Shown piece after piece: positions 30,001 to 40,178 of a DNA stretch of 64,000 nucleotides. The notes beneath the pieces are model-generated. The model did not search any database, had not been told where the DNA came from, and worked only from the letters and a program-made list of their open reading frames with translations. Position 1 is the stretch's first letter. Every line of letters begins with the position of its first letter. The translations under genes and the position numbers were made by a program. This DNA is from an uncultured Lachnospiraceae bacterium (lineage in GTDB: Bacteria; Bacillota; Clostridia; Lachnospirales; Lachnospiraceae): the NCBI GenBank assembly GCA_905234245.1, contig CAJOGN010000032.1, positions 1 to 64,000 of the forward strand. Direction: 5' to 3'.

Positions 30001-31518
30001 ACCAGTGTCCGAATAATTGTACACACTTCTCTCTGGAGAACTGAAGAATAATTCTAACAAGACAATATTGTTACGAATCCTATTCTGCACAATATGGTTG
30101 TCATCATAGCTAAACAAATATGCCTTGAAATCACGGTCCTGAATCTGGAATCTACTCTTCTCATTATCTAAGATACCTGTATATAGGAACCTGTTCTTCT
30201 TATCATATCCTGTCGCTTCTAAGAATCTATCAAGAAGGTACTGAGAAGAACCATTCCAGCCACAGTCAAATATAATACTATCTACATCATAGAATCCAAT
30301 CTCTTCAAAATGCTTCTTAGCATTCTCTCTCTCCTTGGCACATCTAGCCAGGAATTCTTCTTCGTGATACTGATATATATCCTTAAACCATCCGTGTGCA
30401 ATATCATCATCTGAGATTGTATCATCTAAACTGCTATATCCCACCTTGTCAATACAGTCACTATATAGGTCCGTCATCTCAATAATATCAAGGGCATCCC
30501 TTACAGTCTGACCAAACGAAAATGGTGGCAGACTTCTAAGTGTCTCCTCATCAAGCCTAGTAATATTAGCAAGTAAAAGTGCACGTCTTGAAGTATATAA
30601 ATACTCTACTGGAAGGTCTGTAAATTCCTTGAACAGATGATATAGATTGTAGCCATCACGAGCAAGAAAATATATCTTCTCGTAGCTCTCTTTTTCAATC
30701 TGCTTAAGGAACCATTGCATAAGACCAAGATAAAGTGGGCCTCCAACTCTGGCACCAAATCTAGACCAGAAACCCACACCTTCTTTATATACAACGTTAG
30801 CCGCACCATATCCTACACAGACATTGCGCGGCGTCTTATTCTCCATTGTTATCTCACTCTTATAATGGTATGACACGATTCCATATTTTGCTGCATTCTC
30901 ATAATCAGAGGACTCGTTGTCTCCAATATGAAGCATATGTGGCCCAGAAATTCCCTCAGTAGATAGGACATGCTCATATAAGTCTCCTACCCACTTAGTC
31001 TTGTGGACATTAGCAGAGTCATATATAGCAGAGAACTTGTAGCCATTAGCTTCTAGTACCCCCCTTAGAAAATCCTCTTCAAGATACATATCACTAACAG
31101 CAACAACCTTCTTGCCCTGACTTATAGCATAGTCATAATAAACCTTAATCTCAGGGTTAACCTTGAGGACATCTCTTTCCATCTGAAGCTCTGCTTCTCT
31201 TACCTTATCCCAATCAATATTAAGCTCGTCATAAGGAGTAGAATCAAGAGTCTTGATATGATCATATATCTGGTCAAATGTAGGATGTGGCCAGCCTAAT
31301 TCATTCTCTGCCTTAGTACTTGCCTCAATTTGCATCTTAACTCTATAGGCTTCGAAATCCTTCATTCCAAAGTAGTCTCCTAGACATGAGAATACAGTCT
31401 CTGGCGTATTGACAATTCTTAGAAGTAACGTGTCGAATACGTCAAAAGAGACCAACTCTGCAGAGTCAATCATCTTCACTAATTCTTTATCTCTTAAGGA
31501 ATCTCTTAAGTCTTCCAT
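27019..31518 (-). CDS. Multidomain HAD-like hydrolase + two GT2 glycosyltransferase domains
   Basis: VSFDVFDTLLLR and HIGDNESSDYENA (HAD-like); two GT-A domains (PLISVVIPVYNV..., PLVSIIIPSKDN...). Confidence 0.9.
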   Translation of the reverse strand: MEDLRDSLRDKELVKMIDSAELVSFDVFDTLLLRIVNTPETVFSCLGDYFGMKDFEAYRVKMQIEASTKAENELGWPHPTFDQIYDHIKTLDSTPYDELNIDWDKVREAELQMERDVLKVNPEIKVYYDYAISQGKKVVAVSDMYLEEDFLRGVLEANGYKFSAIYDSANVHKTKWVGDLYEHVLSTEGISGPHMLHIGDNESSDYENAAKYGIVSYHYKSEITMENKTPRNVCVGYGAANVVYKEGVGFWSRFGARVGGPLYLGLMQWFLKQIEKESYEKIYFLARDGYNLYHLFKEFTDLPVEYLYTSRRALLLANITRLDEETLRSLPPFSFGQTVRDALDIIEMTDLYSDCIDKVGYSSLDDTISDDDIAHGWFKDIYQYHEEEFLARCAKERENAKKHFEEIGFYDVDSIIFDCGWNGSSQYLLDRFLEATGYDKKNRFLYTGILDNEKSRFQIQDRDFKAYLFSYDDNHIVQNRIRNNIVLLELFFSSPERSVYNYSDTGIVFSETDEECSFKKELLEGIRLFMKYTYDFVNKYGIEVTRENAISELLRFVEQPTNEEAVMIGDLPYDDAFAKRGETNLKIASFTREQYDAGVNLDMLWTQGFFKRDDIDIKLKKLLCYNNGWDIRDYMPQEVIEEKQELTEEEKIYDEDVQRVEYENKLYTQWYKKYYTVTKPYVKQEYEPLISVVIPVYNVVEYQLRECIDSIIEQTYPNWELYLVDDNSSWESVRDVLRTYEDNPQINVIYRQENGHISKATNDGIFAAKGEFIAFIDCDDYIESRAFAEMVYYLNKHPETDFVYSDEDKVSEYGRDVHSPFFKPDWSPDTILSVMYTNHLAIYRRELVCEVGGLRTEYNGAQDYDFTLRFMEKSDNKRVGHVPIVLYHWRARPESVASSMDAKPYAIDAMRRLKEDYIKRNDIDAELEYLEGVCQYRINYGTRNNPLVSIIIPSKDNPDMLKQCITSLDKYTDYRNYEIIVVDNGSAPGNKNIIASLLAEYNATYIYKRMEFNFSKMCNMGVEAAKGEYILLLNDDVEAIKSEWLSRMLGQAMQPHIGAVGAKLLYPNSIKIQHIGITNLPVGPCHMFMRFKDDVVHYFGRNLVTYNWLAVTGACLMVSKNKYNEVGGLDEDLTVAYNDVDLCFKLYEAGYYNAARMDAKLYHHESYSRGYDDVTDEKKARLKSERDILYNKHRELFGIDPFHSLNYGVDKIDYDINMYDVGVHNYDVVLTDNIYPSVPTKMCAQFDGIYKEDMAKIKGWAFTDDYMKDLSSKRYILLRNKANQVYKFPVERCCREDLSLQFSIPNLTEGFTCNIDRKLLATNMYDYEMGVLQENADGSVDYVWTNSVLPHDGIEEIPYIYYSRTVSIGEMSNREDIQYSFDGGFADELVSTRYGAFNDLTRLRGWAYLIGTKSVDCRVEIGVKTSDDEMTLYDTNREPRYDVARAMPNNNVYMCGFGAEIPYKLEDMVNMYIVITDMKTNKSFYKEVTNIESICGVLD

Positions 31519-32524
31519 ACTTACTCGCCTCTCTATGTATATCTAACTCAACCTGCTGCATTACATACGCGTCTTTTAGTGTATTGTAATCAGTACTGTT
31601 CTTCTCAGCCACACTCTTATAATGATTGAATTTATCAACCGTCATATTGTACTCTCTTGCAAGAGCATTATAGTGAACGTGCATATCTCCAACTTCTTTT
31701 CTTGCCATTGCATATTCACTTGTGTCTCCATTAACCATGTTATACGCATGAGCCATGGTGCTAATAGGAATGAAAGCTATGTTATTGTCATTAATGTAGC
31801 CTTCAACAGATAACCTGTTCTTAGTAATATATTCCTGAAAATGTCTTTCCATTTTGCCAAATGTATCTTCGAGCCCCTTGCTTATTCCTGCCCACTCTAA
31901 TGCATCATTCCAGTCTAGTACATAACCAATCTTCGAATTAACATATAGATACATCAGCGTTCTGTATAATACATACTCTCTTGGAATAGGGAAATCATAA
32001 GTCCACTCATAATCGATTAACTGCCATGTTCCATCATCAGCTACTATTATATTCTCAAGAATCATGTCTATATCAGTAACCTCTGCTGCAAGAAGACCTT
32101 GTCCTTCCAAGCTGTCATAGTCACCGAATACTTCCTTGAATTCAGATGTTAGAACGAAGTCCTTCTCTCCATTGTCAGAATAATATATTATGTCCCTATA
32201 ATCGGACAGGATTGCTTTTACAGCCTCCTTATCTCCTTCCTCTAATGTCTCTTCAAAAGAATTATAGAAAGGCTCCCCTGTAACAAATTCATTAGTTAAG
32301 ACTTTGCCATTAAGAGTACTTGCTGCAATCTTAATCTTATCAGAGTATCTATCCTGCAGTTTCTTAGCCATTAAGACCATATGCTCTAAATGACTTACGC
32401 CCTCATCATATAAAGCAACCTTATTAATTATCTCTTCGCCATTATCAGAACGCAGCCTGTCTGTTCTAATTGCGAAGCTCTTATCTCTATCAGTTGAGTA
32501 CTTAGTATATATCAGCTTATCCAA
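31487..32524 (-). CDS. Kinase-like/methyltransferase-associated domain protein in the glycan locus (TTG start; may be split from 32542-33222)
   Basis: DIDMILENIIVADDGTWQLIDYEWTYDFPIPREYVLYRTLMYLY. Confidence 0.6.
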   Translation of the reverse strand: MDKLIYTKYSTDRDKSFAIRTDRLRSDNGEEIINKVALYDEGVSHLEHMVLMAKKLQDRYSDKIKIAASTLNGKVLTNEFVTGEPFYNSFEETLEEGDKEAVKAILSDYRDIIYYSDNGEKDFVLTSEFKEVFGDYDSLEGQGLLAAEVTDIDMILENIIVADDGTWQLIDYEWTYDFPIPREYVLYRTLMYLYVNSKIGYVLDWNDALEWAGISKGLEDTFGKMERHFQEYITKNRLSVEGYINDNNIAFIPISTMAHAYNMVNGDTSEYAMARKEVGDMHVHYNALAREYNMTVDKFNHYKSVAEKNSTDYNTLKDAYVMQQVELDIHREASKYGRLKRFLKR

Positions 32525-32541
32525 ATCAAAACCTCTCTTAT

Positions 32542-33222
32542 CTACACTATGCTTATTAGATAGGAATTAGAAAACTCAGGAAACAGTCCTGCTTTAATTA
32601 CGCTATCATACGCTCTTCTCTCATCAAATATAACATATCTTTCTCTATCAACATTTCGTATATTCCTATATAGCTCCCCTTCCTTAGGAAGACAATCGTC
32701 AGAATAAATGATTGTTGGATATTTATAGTCAGGATATGGATAGTAGAATTCGTAGTTAACGTCAGAAAATGTACTTAATACATCCTCTAGCTCCTTCTTA
32801 GACAAAGGCTCAATGTCACCTTCCCATGTGCTATAGTCCTCAACGCTTACGAAATATCCACCCTTCTGCTCTTCCTGGCAGCCTGCCCAGTATTTCATGC
32901 CAAGCTTATTCTCAAGAGCAAGGAATAATCTACCTTCCTTAGCCTTAAGGGATAACACCATTGCAATCAAATCCCTAACACCTATATTCTCTCTAATGCA
33001 AAAGCCGTAGAGGTCGTAGACAAGTATAAGTTCATACTTCTCTGAGACCTTCTTTCTGCCAATAATTGATGCCATGCTATCGTCACAGGTAAGCTTACAT
33101 CTACTCTCCATAAGCTCATCAATAGCACTATCCTGGCCATTAATCAGAAGCATCTTGTCCTCAGGCTTTATAGGATACCACTCAATCAGACTTTGTCTAA
33201 TTATCTTGAAATCATTTACCAT
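32542..33222 (-). CDS. SAM-dependent methyltransferase-like protein (possibly the 5' part of a split gene)
   Basis: RLFLALENKLGMKYWAGCQEEQKGGYFVSVEDY resembles glycan-cluster methyltransferases. Confidence 0.6.
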   Translation of the reverse strand: MVNDFKIIRQSLIEWYPIKPEDKMLLINGQDSAIDELMESRCKLTCDDSMASIIGRKKVSEKYELILVYDLYGFCIRENIGVRDLIAMVLSLKAKEGRLFLALENKLGMKYWAGCQEEQKGGYFVSVEDYSTWEGDIEPLSKKELEDVLSTFSDVNYEFYYPYPDYKYPTIIYSDDCLPKEGELYRNIRNVDRERYVIFDERRAYDSVIKAGLFPEFSNSYLISIV

Positions 33223-33223
33223 A

Positions 33224-34576
33224 TTAGTTTACCTTCTCAACCTTAACCTTAGAATTCATATCGTAGAAACCAACTGTGTTCTTGTCAGATACAACAGTTA
33301 TATTAAGTAAATCATATAATCTATGATAAGCCACAAGCTCTCCCTTGTCATCATAGCCTGTGCAGCTAATAGACAATAGATATTCTCCACCCTGGAGATT
33401 CATCTTCTGGGTAAAGCTTGCCACATATTCTTCTCCTGCCTTGGCAAGCTCCACATATTCCTTCTCATACATAGTGTTAGTACCTGTTATATCAACACCC
33501 TTAACATTTCTAAAGGTATATGTGAATATTGGATTCTTAACATCCTCATTAAAATGTATCTTAGACTTAATAGTAAAATAAGCATTCTTAACAATGGAAT
33601 TAGTTAGAAGACCATCGTCATCAACTACAGCAAAATCAACTATCTCAGCCTGCTTATTGCCATATTCATTAAGGTCTGGATTGATAGCGAAATTGTTCTT
33701 CCATGGAATACCGCTATTATCTGTAATTGATACAGGCTCTCTTGGTACATCCTCTACCTTAGACTTAGATGAAGACTTGGAAGCATTGACAATGTCATCA
33801 ACATCATTCTCCCCTACTACAGCAAGAGCATCCTCAACAGCAGTACCTGTCATTAACTTCTTGTATATATTAATCATGTCCTTAGGACTTCCTTCAGACA
33901 GCTTCTTACCATGATCTAGAAGCACAACCCTGTCACAGTATTTAGATATACTTCCCAGGTCGTGACTTACGAAGAGAATTGTCTTACCAAGCTTCTTAAA
34001 GTCTTCGAACTTCTTATAACATTTATTCTGGAAGAATACGTCACCTACAGAAAGAGCTTCGTCTACAATAAGAATCTCTGGATCAATATTGATAGCAACT
34101 GCAAATGCAAGTCTTACGAACATACCAGATGAATATGTCTTAACTGGCTGATATACAAAGTCTCCGATATCGGCAAAGCTTAATATATCATCCATCTTCT
34201 TATCAATCTCTTCTCTGGTAAATCCCATCATTGTACCGTTGAGATATACATTTTCAATACCAGTATATTCCTGGTTAAATCCAGCTCCAAGCTCCAGAAG
34301 AGCCGAGATTCTTCCATCAATCTCAACATCTCCACTTGTGGCATTAAGAACACCTGTAATTATCTTAAGAATTGTGGACTTACCCGCACCGTTAGTTCCA
34401 ATAATTCCCACAGTCTCGCCGCGCTTAACATCGAAGGATAAACCATGAAGTGCGTAATGCTCTCTATATCTTGGTGTCTTAGAGAGGCCAAAGGCATCAA
34501 CAATTCTATCTCTGTTACGACTATATAATTTGTACATCTTGCTTACATCGCATACGCGAATTGCATAATCTGACAT
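33224..34576 (-). CDS. Polysaccharide ABC transporter ATP-binding protein with C-terminal carbohydrate-binding extension (Wzt/TagH-like)
   Basis: GIIGTNGAGKSTILKIITGVL; TYSSGMFVRLAFAVA; Wzt-type C-terminal beta domain. Confidence 0.94.
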   Translation of the reverse strand: MSDYAIRVCDVSKMYKLYSRNRDRIVDAFGLSKTPRYREHYALHGLSFDVKRGETVGIIGTNGAGKSTILKIITGVLNATSGDVEIDGRISALLELGAGFNQEYTGIENVYLNGTMMGFTREEIDKKMDDILSFADIGDFVYQPVKTYSSGMFVRLAFAVAINIDPEILIVDEALSVGDVFFQNKCYKKFEDFKKLGKTILFVSHDLGSISKYCDRVVLLDHGKKLSEGSPKDMINIYKKLMTGTAVEDALAVVGENDVDDIVNASKSSSKSKVEDVPREPVSITDNSGIPWKNNFAINPDLNEYGNKQAEIVDFAVVDDDGLLTNSIVKNAYFTIKSKIHFNEDVKNPIFTYTFRNVKGVDITGTNTMYEKEYVELAKAGEEYVASFTQKMNLQGGEYLLSISCTGYDDKGELVAYHRLYDLLNITVVSDKNTVGFYDMNSKVKVEKVN

Positions 34577-34590
34577 ATATTCACTCCTCA

Positions 34591-35958
34591 TTAAAGAACA
34601 TCTGCAAAATGTTGTTGTAGCTTTCTAAATATTGCCATTCCACCTAAGAGAATGATTGCTGTTATAATCCAAAAATAGGCTGTCATTCCAGCTCTCTCCC
34701 AGAACCAGACATTGTTGTAAAGCGCGTCCCTGTATCCGTTAACAATATAGTACATTGGATTGAGCTTAAGGATTGTCATTGCCCATCCTGGAATTCTGTT
34801 AGCCATGGCATCCATATTCCACATAATCGGTGTCATCCACATACCGATTTGTAAAAGCACATTTACAATCTGGGACAAATCTCTGAAGAATACCATAATT
34901 GCTGAAAAAGCGTATATTAACCCCAGACTCAACACAAACATACAGAAGGAATAGTATATTAACTGCAGGGTGTAAAGAGTCGGCAGGTAATGATAGAAGC
35001 TATATATAATTATTGTAAATACAATGAAAAATGCATGTACGAAAAGGCTTGATATTGCCTTAACTACAGGAAGGGTGCTTATCTTGAATACAACCTTCTT
35101 AACAAGATAGTTGTACTCAATCAGACAGTTAGTACCACTTGATAATACTTCTGAGAAGAAGAACCAAGGAACAAGACCTGCAATTAGCCATAGTACGAAT
35201 GGTATGCCGATTCCCGCCTTAGTGGACTGAGTACCCACATTCAAGGCTTTCTCGAATACAAACCAATATACTAATACAGTAACAATAGGCTGAACAAAGG
35301 CCCATACTGTTCCAAGGTAAGAACCTGCGAATTTTTGTTTGAAATCATTCTTAGCAAGGGAACCAATAAGCTTGCGATTCGACACAATATCCTTAGGGAT
35401 AATTGCAATCTTATCAAGCTTAACCCATGTGATTATAAGAAGTAAATCAATAATAAGACATACTAGTATTTTCATAATAAGATTGCGAAGATATCTTGCA
35501 TCTGTAACAACCTTAGCCGACTTATCGAAATCAACATTCCATGAATAATAGCGATCAGCAGCATTGTAATGCTCATCGCTTAAACTATATTCCTCAATTA
35601 CGTCATCTTTATATGATAAGTAAACCTTCTCGAAGGCTATCTCATCTGAGATAGCATTAGAAGGATTAATCCTAATAGCTGCTGTGTCACCTGGAATATT
35701 AATCTCGTAGTCCTTCTTGCCATCTTCCTTCGTAACAGCCATATTAACTAAGTGATTAGCGCTGAAGTCCTCGTCCTTATAATTAATCTGCTTATAATAT
35801 GCCTGAATATTAGTATCATTCTTAGGGGTAGCTATAACATGCAGGGTTATTCCTATGTCCTGTATGTTCTCGCCATGCATAAATGTTAGAATGTTTGTTA
35901 CTGCCATTACAACAAGAAACAGTATTCCAACTAATATCTTTTTCTTATTCATCTTCAT
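34591..35958 (-). CDS. Polysaccharide ABC transporter permease (Wzm/TagG-like) with N-terminal extracytoplasmic extension
   Basis: KNDFKQKFAGSYLGTVWAFVQPIVTVLVYWFVFEKAL; about 190-residue N-terminal region flanked by TM helices. Confidence 0.9.
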   Translation of the reverse strand: MKMNKKKILVGILFLVVMAVTNILTFMHGENIQDIGITLHVIATPKNDTNIQAYYKQINYKDEDFSANHLVNMAVTKEDGKKDYEINIPGDTAAIRINPSNAISDEIAFEKVYLSYKDDVIEEYSLSDEHYNAADRYYSWNVDFDKSAKVVTDARYLRNLIMKILVCLIIDLLLIITWVKLDKIAIIPKDIVSNRKLIGSLAKNDFKQKFAGSYLGTVWAFVQPIVTVLVYWFVFEKALNVGTQSTKAGIGIPFVLWLIAGLVPWFFFSEVLSSGTNCLIEYNYLVKKVVFKISTLPVVKAISSLFVHAFFIVFTIIIYSFYHYLPTLYTLQLIYYSFCMFVLSLGLIYAFSAIMVFFRDLSQIVNVLLQIGMWMTPIMWNMDAMANRIPGWAMTILKLNPMYYIVNGYRDALYNNVWFWERAGMTAYFWIITAIILLGGMAIFRKLQQHFADVL

Positions 35959-36113
35959 TATAATTATCTCCCGAACCTACTAAGTAAGTTTTCCTCACAT
36001 ATTATATATACAAATCAACAATAATACTATCAGAAATACTGTCAGAATATTACCTCAAAGGCGTCAATTATGTGTTAATATGGCACAAATCCCGACACTA
36101 TCCATAGGCAACA

Positions 36114-38597
36114 CTAGCTCTGTCTTATGGCAAAATCTGCTCTATCAAGAGCAAGGTTAACATTGTAATATGGATCTCCATCTCTTAAGATGTCGGCCCA
36201 CCTCTCCTGGAACATCCTAATCTCATCAGCAAATCTCTGCTTCTTCTCAGGGGTGTCCTCTGCACCTCTAGACTTAGATTCGTAGTGAGTCAGAGCCGCA
36301 AAGGAATTATATACAACCTTCTTATCAAGCTCTCTGACTCTTAGACAGTAATCAATATCGTTAAATGCAACCTTGAATTCTTCATCAAAGCCACCAACCT
36401 TATCGAATATCTCCTTCTTAGTTAGAAGGCAGGCAGCGGTAACAGCACTGTAATCCTGAGTTAGCATAGCTCTGCCAAATGCCTTGCACTCATCAGGATG
36501 CAGTCCTACAAATGCGTGACCTGCAATCTCGCCAAAGCCTATTATAACACCAGCGTGTTGAATGATTCCATCTGGATATAGAAGCTGCGCTCCAACAATA
36601 CCAACGTCTTCTCTCTGGCAAAAGCCTAACATTCTGTCAAGCCAGTCATTATTAATAGCCTCAATATCGTTATTTAAGAATAAGAGATATTCACCCTTAG
36701 CCTCCTTAACGCCGAAATTATTAATGCTGGAGAAATTAAACTCTGCAGGCCATCTTATTACCTTCGCCTTAGGACATACATTAGTAATATTCTTATAATA
36801 TTCCTCTGTCTCAGGCTCAGTAGAATTATTCTCAACAACAATTACTTCGTAATTATCATAAGTATTACGAACAATTGACTTAAGGCACATATCAAGGTCT
36901 CTTGTGTGGTCCTTGTTAGGAATTATAATTGAGACAAGCGGCTTACCCTGAACAATATGTCTTGCATGGTATTGACCGAACTGCAAGCCGTCCTCCATCT
37001 CAACCTCAATACCCTTATTGTCAAAATATTTCTTAACAGCCTTCTTACCATTCTTGAAAGCATACAGCTTGCTCTCAGGATTCTCGGCTGTGGAATTCTT
37101 GTGCATTCTCCAGTGATAGAGAATCTTAGGTATGTGATATACCTTGTCAACCTCACTTACGCATTTTAGAATGAAGTCATGGTCCTGGGCTCCGTCGAAT
37201 CTTGAATCGAAACCGCCCACCTTGTCTGCAATCTCCTTCTTAACGCAGAATAAGTGACATATATAGTTGTTAGAGCAAAGCAAATCAATATTGAAATCCG
37301 ACTTAAAGTATGGCTCATATCTGTCGTTGCCCTTAATATCAATCTTATCCTCGTCAGAATATATAACCTCGGCGCCATGCTTATCAATCTGAACCATCAT
37401 CTCATATAAAGCATCAGGCGATAACATATCATCATGGTCAACCAAGATTATGTACTCGCCTACTGCCAGCTTAAGAGCTTCGTTAGTATTCTCAGCAATT
37501 CCTCCATTGTCAACAAGATGCTTATATGTAATTCTTCCCTGATAGCTTCCGTCATCAATGTGGCTCATTACATGCTCGCCAACCTTGTTGTTATTGCTTC
37601 CATCTGCAAGACAAAGCTGCCAGTTAGAATAGGTCTGAGCCATCACTGACTTAACAAGCTCGTCAAGGAAGTTAAGAGGTGTGTTATATAATGGAACAAT
37701 TATTGAGAACTTAACACCATTCTCGAATACCTGATTACGCTGGAATTCTAGCTGCTCCTCTGTTACATCATTAAGCTTCATCCAGTTCTCATATCTACTG
37801 TCATTACTACCCATTGTCATCTCGAATAGCTTCTTAAGACCATGGTTAATGAATGACTTAAGTCCATTGTTATTATAATAGCGAAGGGCTCTGTGCCATC
37901 TGTTAGTTGGGTCAAAAGACAACGCCTTGTCAAGGTCTACAATCTCAATGCATTCCTTACCATCTCGGATAATGTGTACCGTCACCTTTTTACCTGTTCT
38001 GGTGAAAGTTGAAAGAAAGCCCAACTTATCACTTCTATCACTAGCAGGTATGTTATTAAGCTCTGGGAACTGTGTCTCTACATCCTTACGAATAACATAC
38101 TCTGTATTGGCATCAATTCTCTGTCCTGACTCGTCTACTAAGAATACTTCAAGACTCTCAGTATTAACACCCCAACCACGAATAGCCACATCATTGCTGT
38201 CACCATTGACGTTAACAGAATCCACCTTTACCATTCCTGTTGATAAGGAATTCATAATCTTGTTAACGCTAATATCGAAGCATTTATTAATAACATTGCC
38301 ATCCTCATCGGTAATTGCAACAGCAACCTTACCTCTAGAATCTATTAGAAGCTTAGGCACATTGATAAAGACCTCAGCCACAGGATTGTGACCAGGCACA
38401 TCATACTTATCCCATATAAACCTGTCTTCCCGTACAAGTATATCTACACCCTCGTAGGTGTATTTCTCGTTATCAATAAACAAGACAACGCACTCCCTTG
38501 GAGTGCGTACATCTACCTGTACAGCTTCGATAGTGATGAACTTATCACTACAAGCATTTTCTCTTACCTTGTGAAATACAATGTTAGCTTTAGACAA
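36114..38597 (-). CDS. Glycosyltransferase with two GT2 domains
   Basis: VKFSIIVPLYNTPLNFLDELVKSVMAQTY...; PLVSIIIPNKDHTRDLD...; FLNNDIEAI. Confidence 0.93.
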   Translation of the reverse strand: MSKANIVFHKVRENACSDKFITIEAVQVDVRTPRECVVLFIDNEKYTYEGVDILVREDRFIWDKYDVPGHNPVAEVFINVPKLLIDSRGKVAVAITDEDGNVINKCFDISVNKIMNSLSTGMVKVDSVNVNGDSNDVAIRGWGVNTESLEVFLVDESGQRIDANTEYVIRKDVETQFPELNNIPASDRSDKLGFLSTFTRTGKKVTVHIIRDGKECIEIVDLDKALSFDPTNRWHRALRYYNNNGLKSFINHGLKKLFEMTMGSNDSRYENWMKLNDVTEEQLEFQRNQVFENGVKFSIIVPLYNTPLNFLDELVKSVMAQTYSNWQLCLADGSNNNKVGEHVMSHIDDGSYQGRITYKHLVDNGGIAENTNEALKLAVGEYIILVDHDDMLSPDALYEMMVQIDKHGAEVIYSDEDKIDIKGNDRYEPYFKSDFNIDLLCSNNYICHLFCVKKEIADKVGGFDSRFDGAQDHDFILKCVSEVDKVYHIPKILYHWRMHKNSTAENPESKLYAFKNGKKAVKKYFDNKGIEVEMEDGLQFGQYHARHIVQGKPLVSIIIPNKDHTRDLDMCLKSIVRNTYDNYEVIVVENNSTEPETEEYYKNITNVCPKAKVIRWPAEFNFSSINNFGVKEAKGEYLLFLNNDIEAINNDWLDRMLGFCQREDVGIVGAQLLYPDGIIQHAGVIIGFGEIAGHAFVGLHPDECKAFGRAMLTQDYSAVTAACLLTKKEIFDKVGGFDEEFKVAFNDIDYCLRVRELDKKVVYNSFAALTHYESKSRGAEDTPEKKQRFADEIRMFQERWADILRDGDPYYNVNLALDRADFAIRQS

Positions 38598-40178
38598 TTA
38601 TTTTTCTCCTCGTTTTACATTAAGTATTATCCCTAGGAAAACCGGGATTATTATAAGAATTGGAAATACATATCTTATTCCAATAACAGGTCCTATCAAC
38701 AATGTTCCAAAATAACCAAAGGGAAGCAATATCAGGACCAATTCCTTGTAGCGTCTTCTAACTAGCGAAACATACATACCTATCATCATCAGAATAAAAG
38801 GAAGCGCTTGGCTTACCATAGGTATACCTTTGTAATTACCATCCGCTGCAACATCTTCAAGATACTTCTCATATAGCGGAAGCTTTGAGTCAGTTAGAAC
38901 AATCATCCCTTCATTATCTTCATCATTCATTAATAGGAATGTCTCATAGTAAGCCGTGTCTAACAAATAATAATAACCGTAGTTCAACGCCACAAATGCT
39001 GTTGCATAGGAAGAGAGATTACCCATTCCTATTCTGCCCCAAATCTTGAAAAAATCAACAGGATTATTAGAAAACTCCTCAGGGTTAAAGCCTGCCTTCA
39101 CAGGATCTGCTATCTCAATATTGTATAATTGTATATAATTCGCAGGTATATATCGATAAAGGACCTCATATTCGTCTCCCTCAATTCTGTCTGAATGCTG
39201 AGTCGCCACATAAGCCATCTGTTGAATAGGCATTGAAAGGGCTTCTCTCGGATTAACTTTGGCTATATTAGCTGCATCATATATTGGTCCTGTTACAACC
39301 TTGGTTATAATAATTGGTATTAATAATATTAGCGCCATCTTAAGTCTATAGCGCTTCCACGCAATCACTGCAAATGGCAATAACAATACCAACATATATA
39401 TTCCCTGATTGCGAAACATGCACATCAAGAACGCAAATAGCGACAGGGCTACCATCTTAAGCTTTGAGCGAAAGAATTCCTCACTATAAATAGCACTATC
39501 CACAAGTAGTACTGTCATTACCAAAAGCATTCCGCCAAATATAATATCATATGTTGTAGTAAAGATTAGCATCTGAATTACTGGATTCGCACCTATTACT
39601 ATAAGGCATATTAGCGACAACCATCTGCAATTCATCTTCTTGTATATATAGGATAGGGCATAGGCTATACAAAGTGCAACTATAACAGCTTGTATAATAC
39701 TGTATAGAAGAATTCCTCCTTCAAAGCCAGCTCCTAAAACGTCACATAGCTCTATACACCCTTGCATCAAAAGTGTATGTAATACTGGATAATGGGCAAC
39801 TAGTTCTTTTCTCCAAAAGAGCTGTTCTAATCTCTTAGGCGCATCATAGGTACACAAGCCTGGCCACAATGCCAGAAGCGCGATTAGCCACATTATTAAC
39901 AGCGCTATTAAGAATATTCCAAATGCTCTGTCATTAATTACATTTAGAAATTTATAATCATTTACTATCTTGCCATCTAACAATACCACTAATCTGTTAA
40001 TAGCTACTAATAGTATCATTGTAACTAGCGTCAGAGCAATTATTGCGATATACATAGATGGATTCTTAAGGTTAATATAACCATCATTAGTAAATACATA
40101 AGCTATAACCTGACACACAGAAATAATCAGGGCCGGCAGAATAGATATCAGTATTTCTCTTTTATACTTTGCTACCAT
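38598..40178 (-). CDS. Polytopic membrane protein, GT-C/DUF6020-like
   Basis: Multiple TM helices; LWPGLCTYDAPKRLEQ...AHYPVLHTLLMQG motif region. Confidence 0.65.
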   Translation of the reverse strand: MVAKYKREILISILPALIISVCQVIAYVFTNDGYINLKNPSMYIAIIALTLVTMILLVAINRLVVLLDGKIVNDYKFLNVINDRAFGIFLIALLIMWLIALLALWPGLCTYDAPKRLEQLFWRKELVAHYPVLHTLLMQGCIELCDVLGAGFEGGILLYSIIQAVIVALCIAYALSYIYKKMNCRWLSLICLIVIGANPVIQMLIFTTTYDIIFGGMLLVMTVLLVDSAIYSEEFFRSKLKMVALSLFAFLMCMFRNQGIYMLVLLLPFAVIAWKRYRLKMALILLIPIIITKVVTGPIYDAANIAKVNPREALSMPIQQMAYVATQHSDRIEGDEYEVLYRYIPANYIQLYNIEIADPVKAGFNPEEFSNNPVDFFKIWGRIGMGNLSSYATAFVALNYGYYYLLDTAYYETFLLMNDEDNEGMIVLTDSKLPLYEKYLEDVAADGNYKGIPMVSQALPFILMMIGMYVSLVRRRYKELVLILLPFGYFGTLLIGPVIGIRYVFPILIIIPVFLGIILNVKRGEK

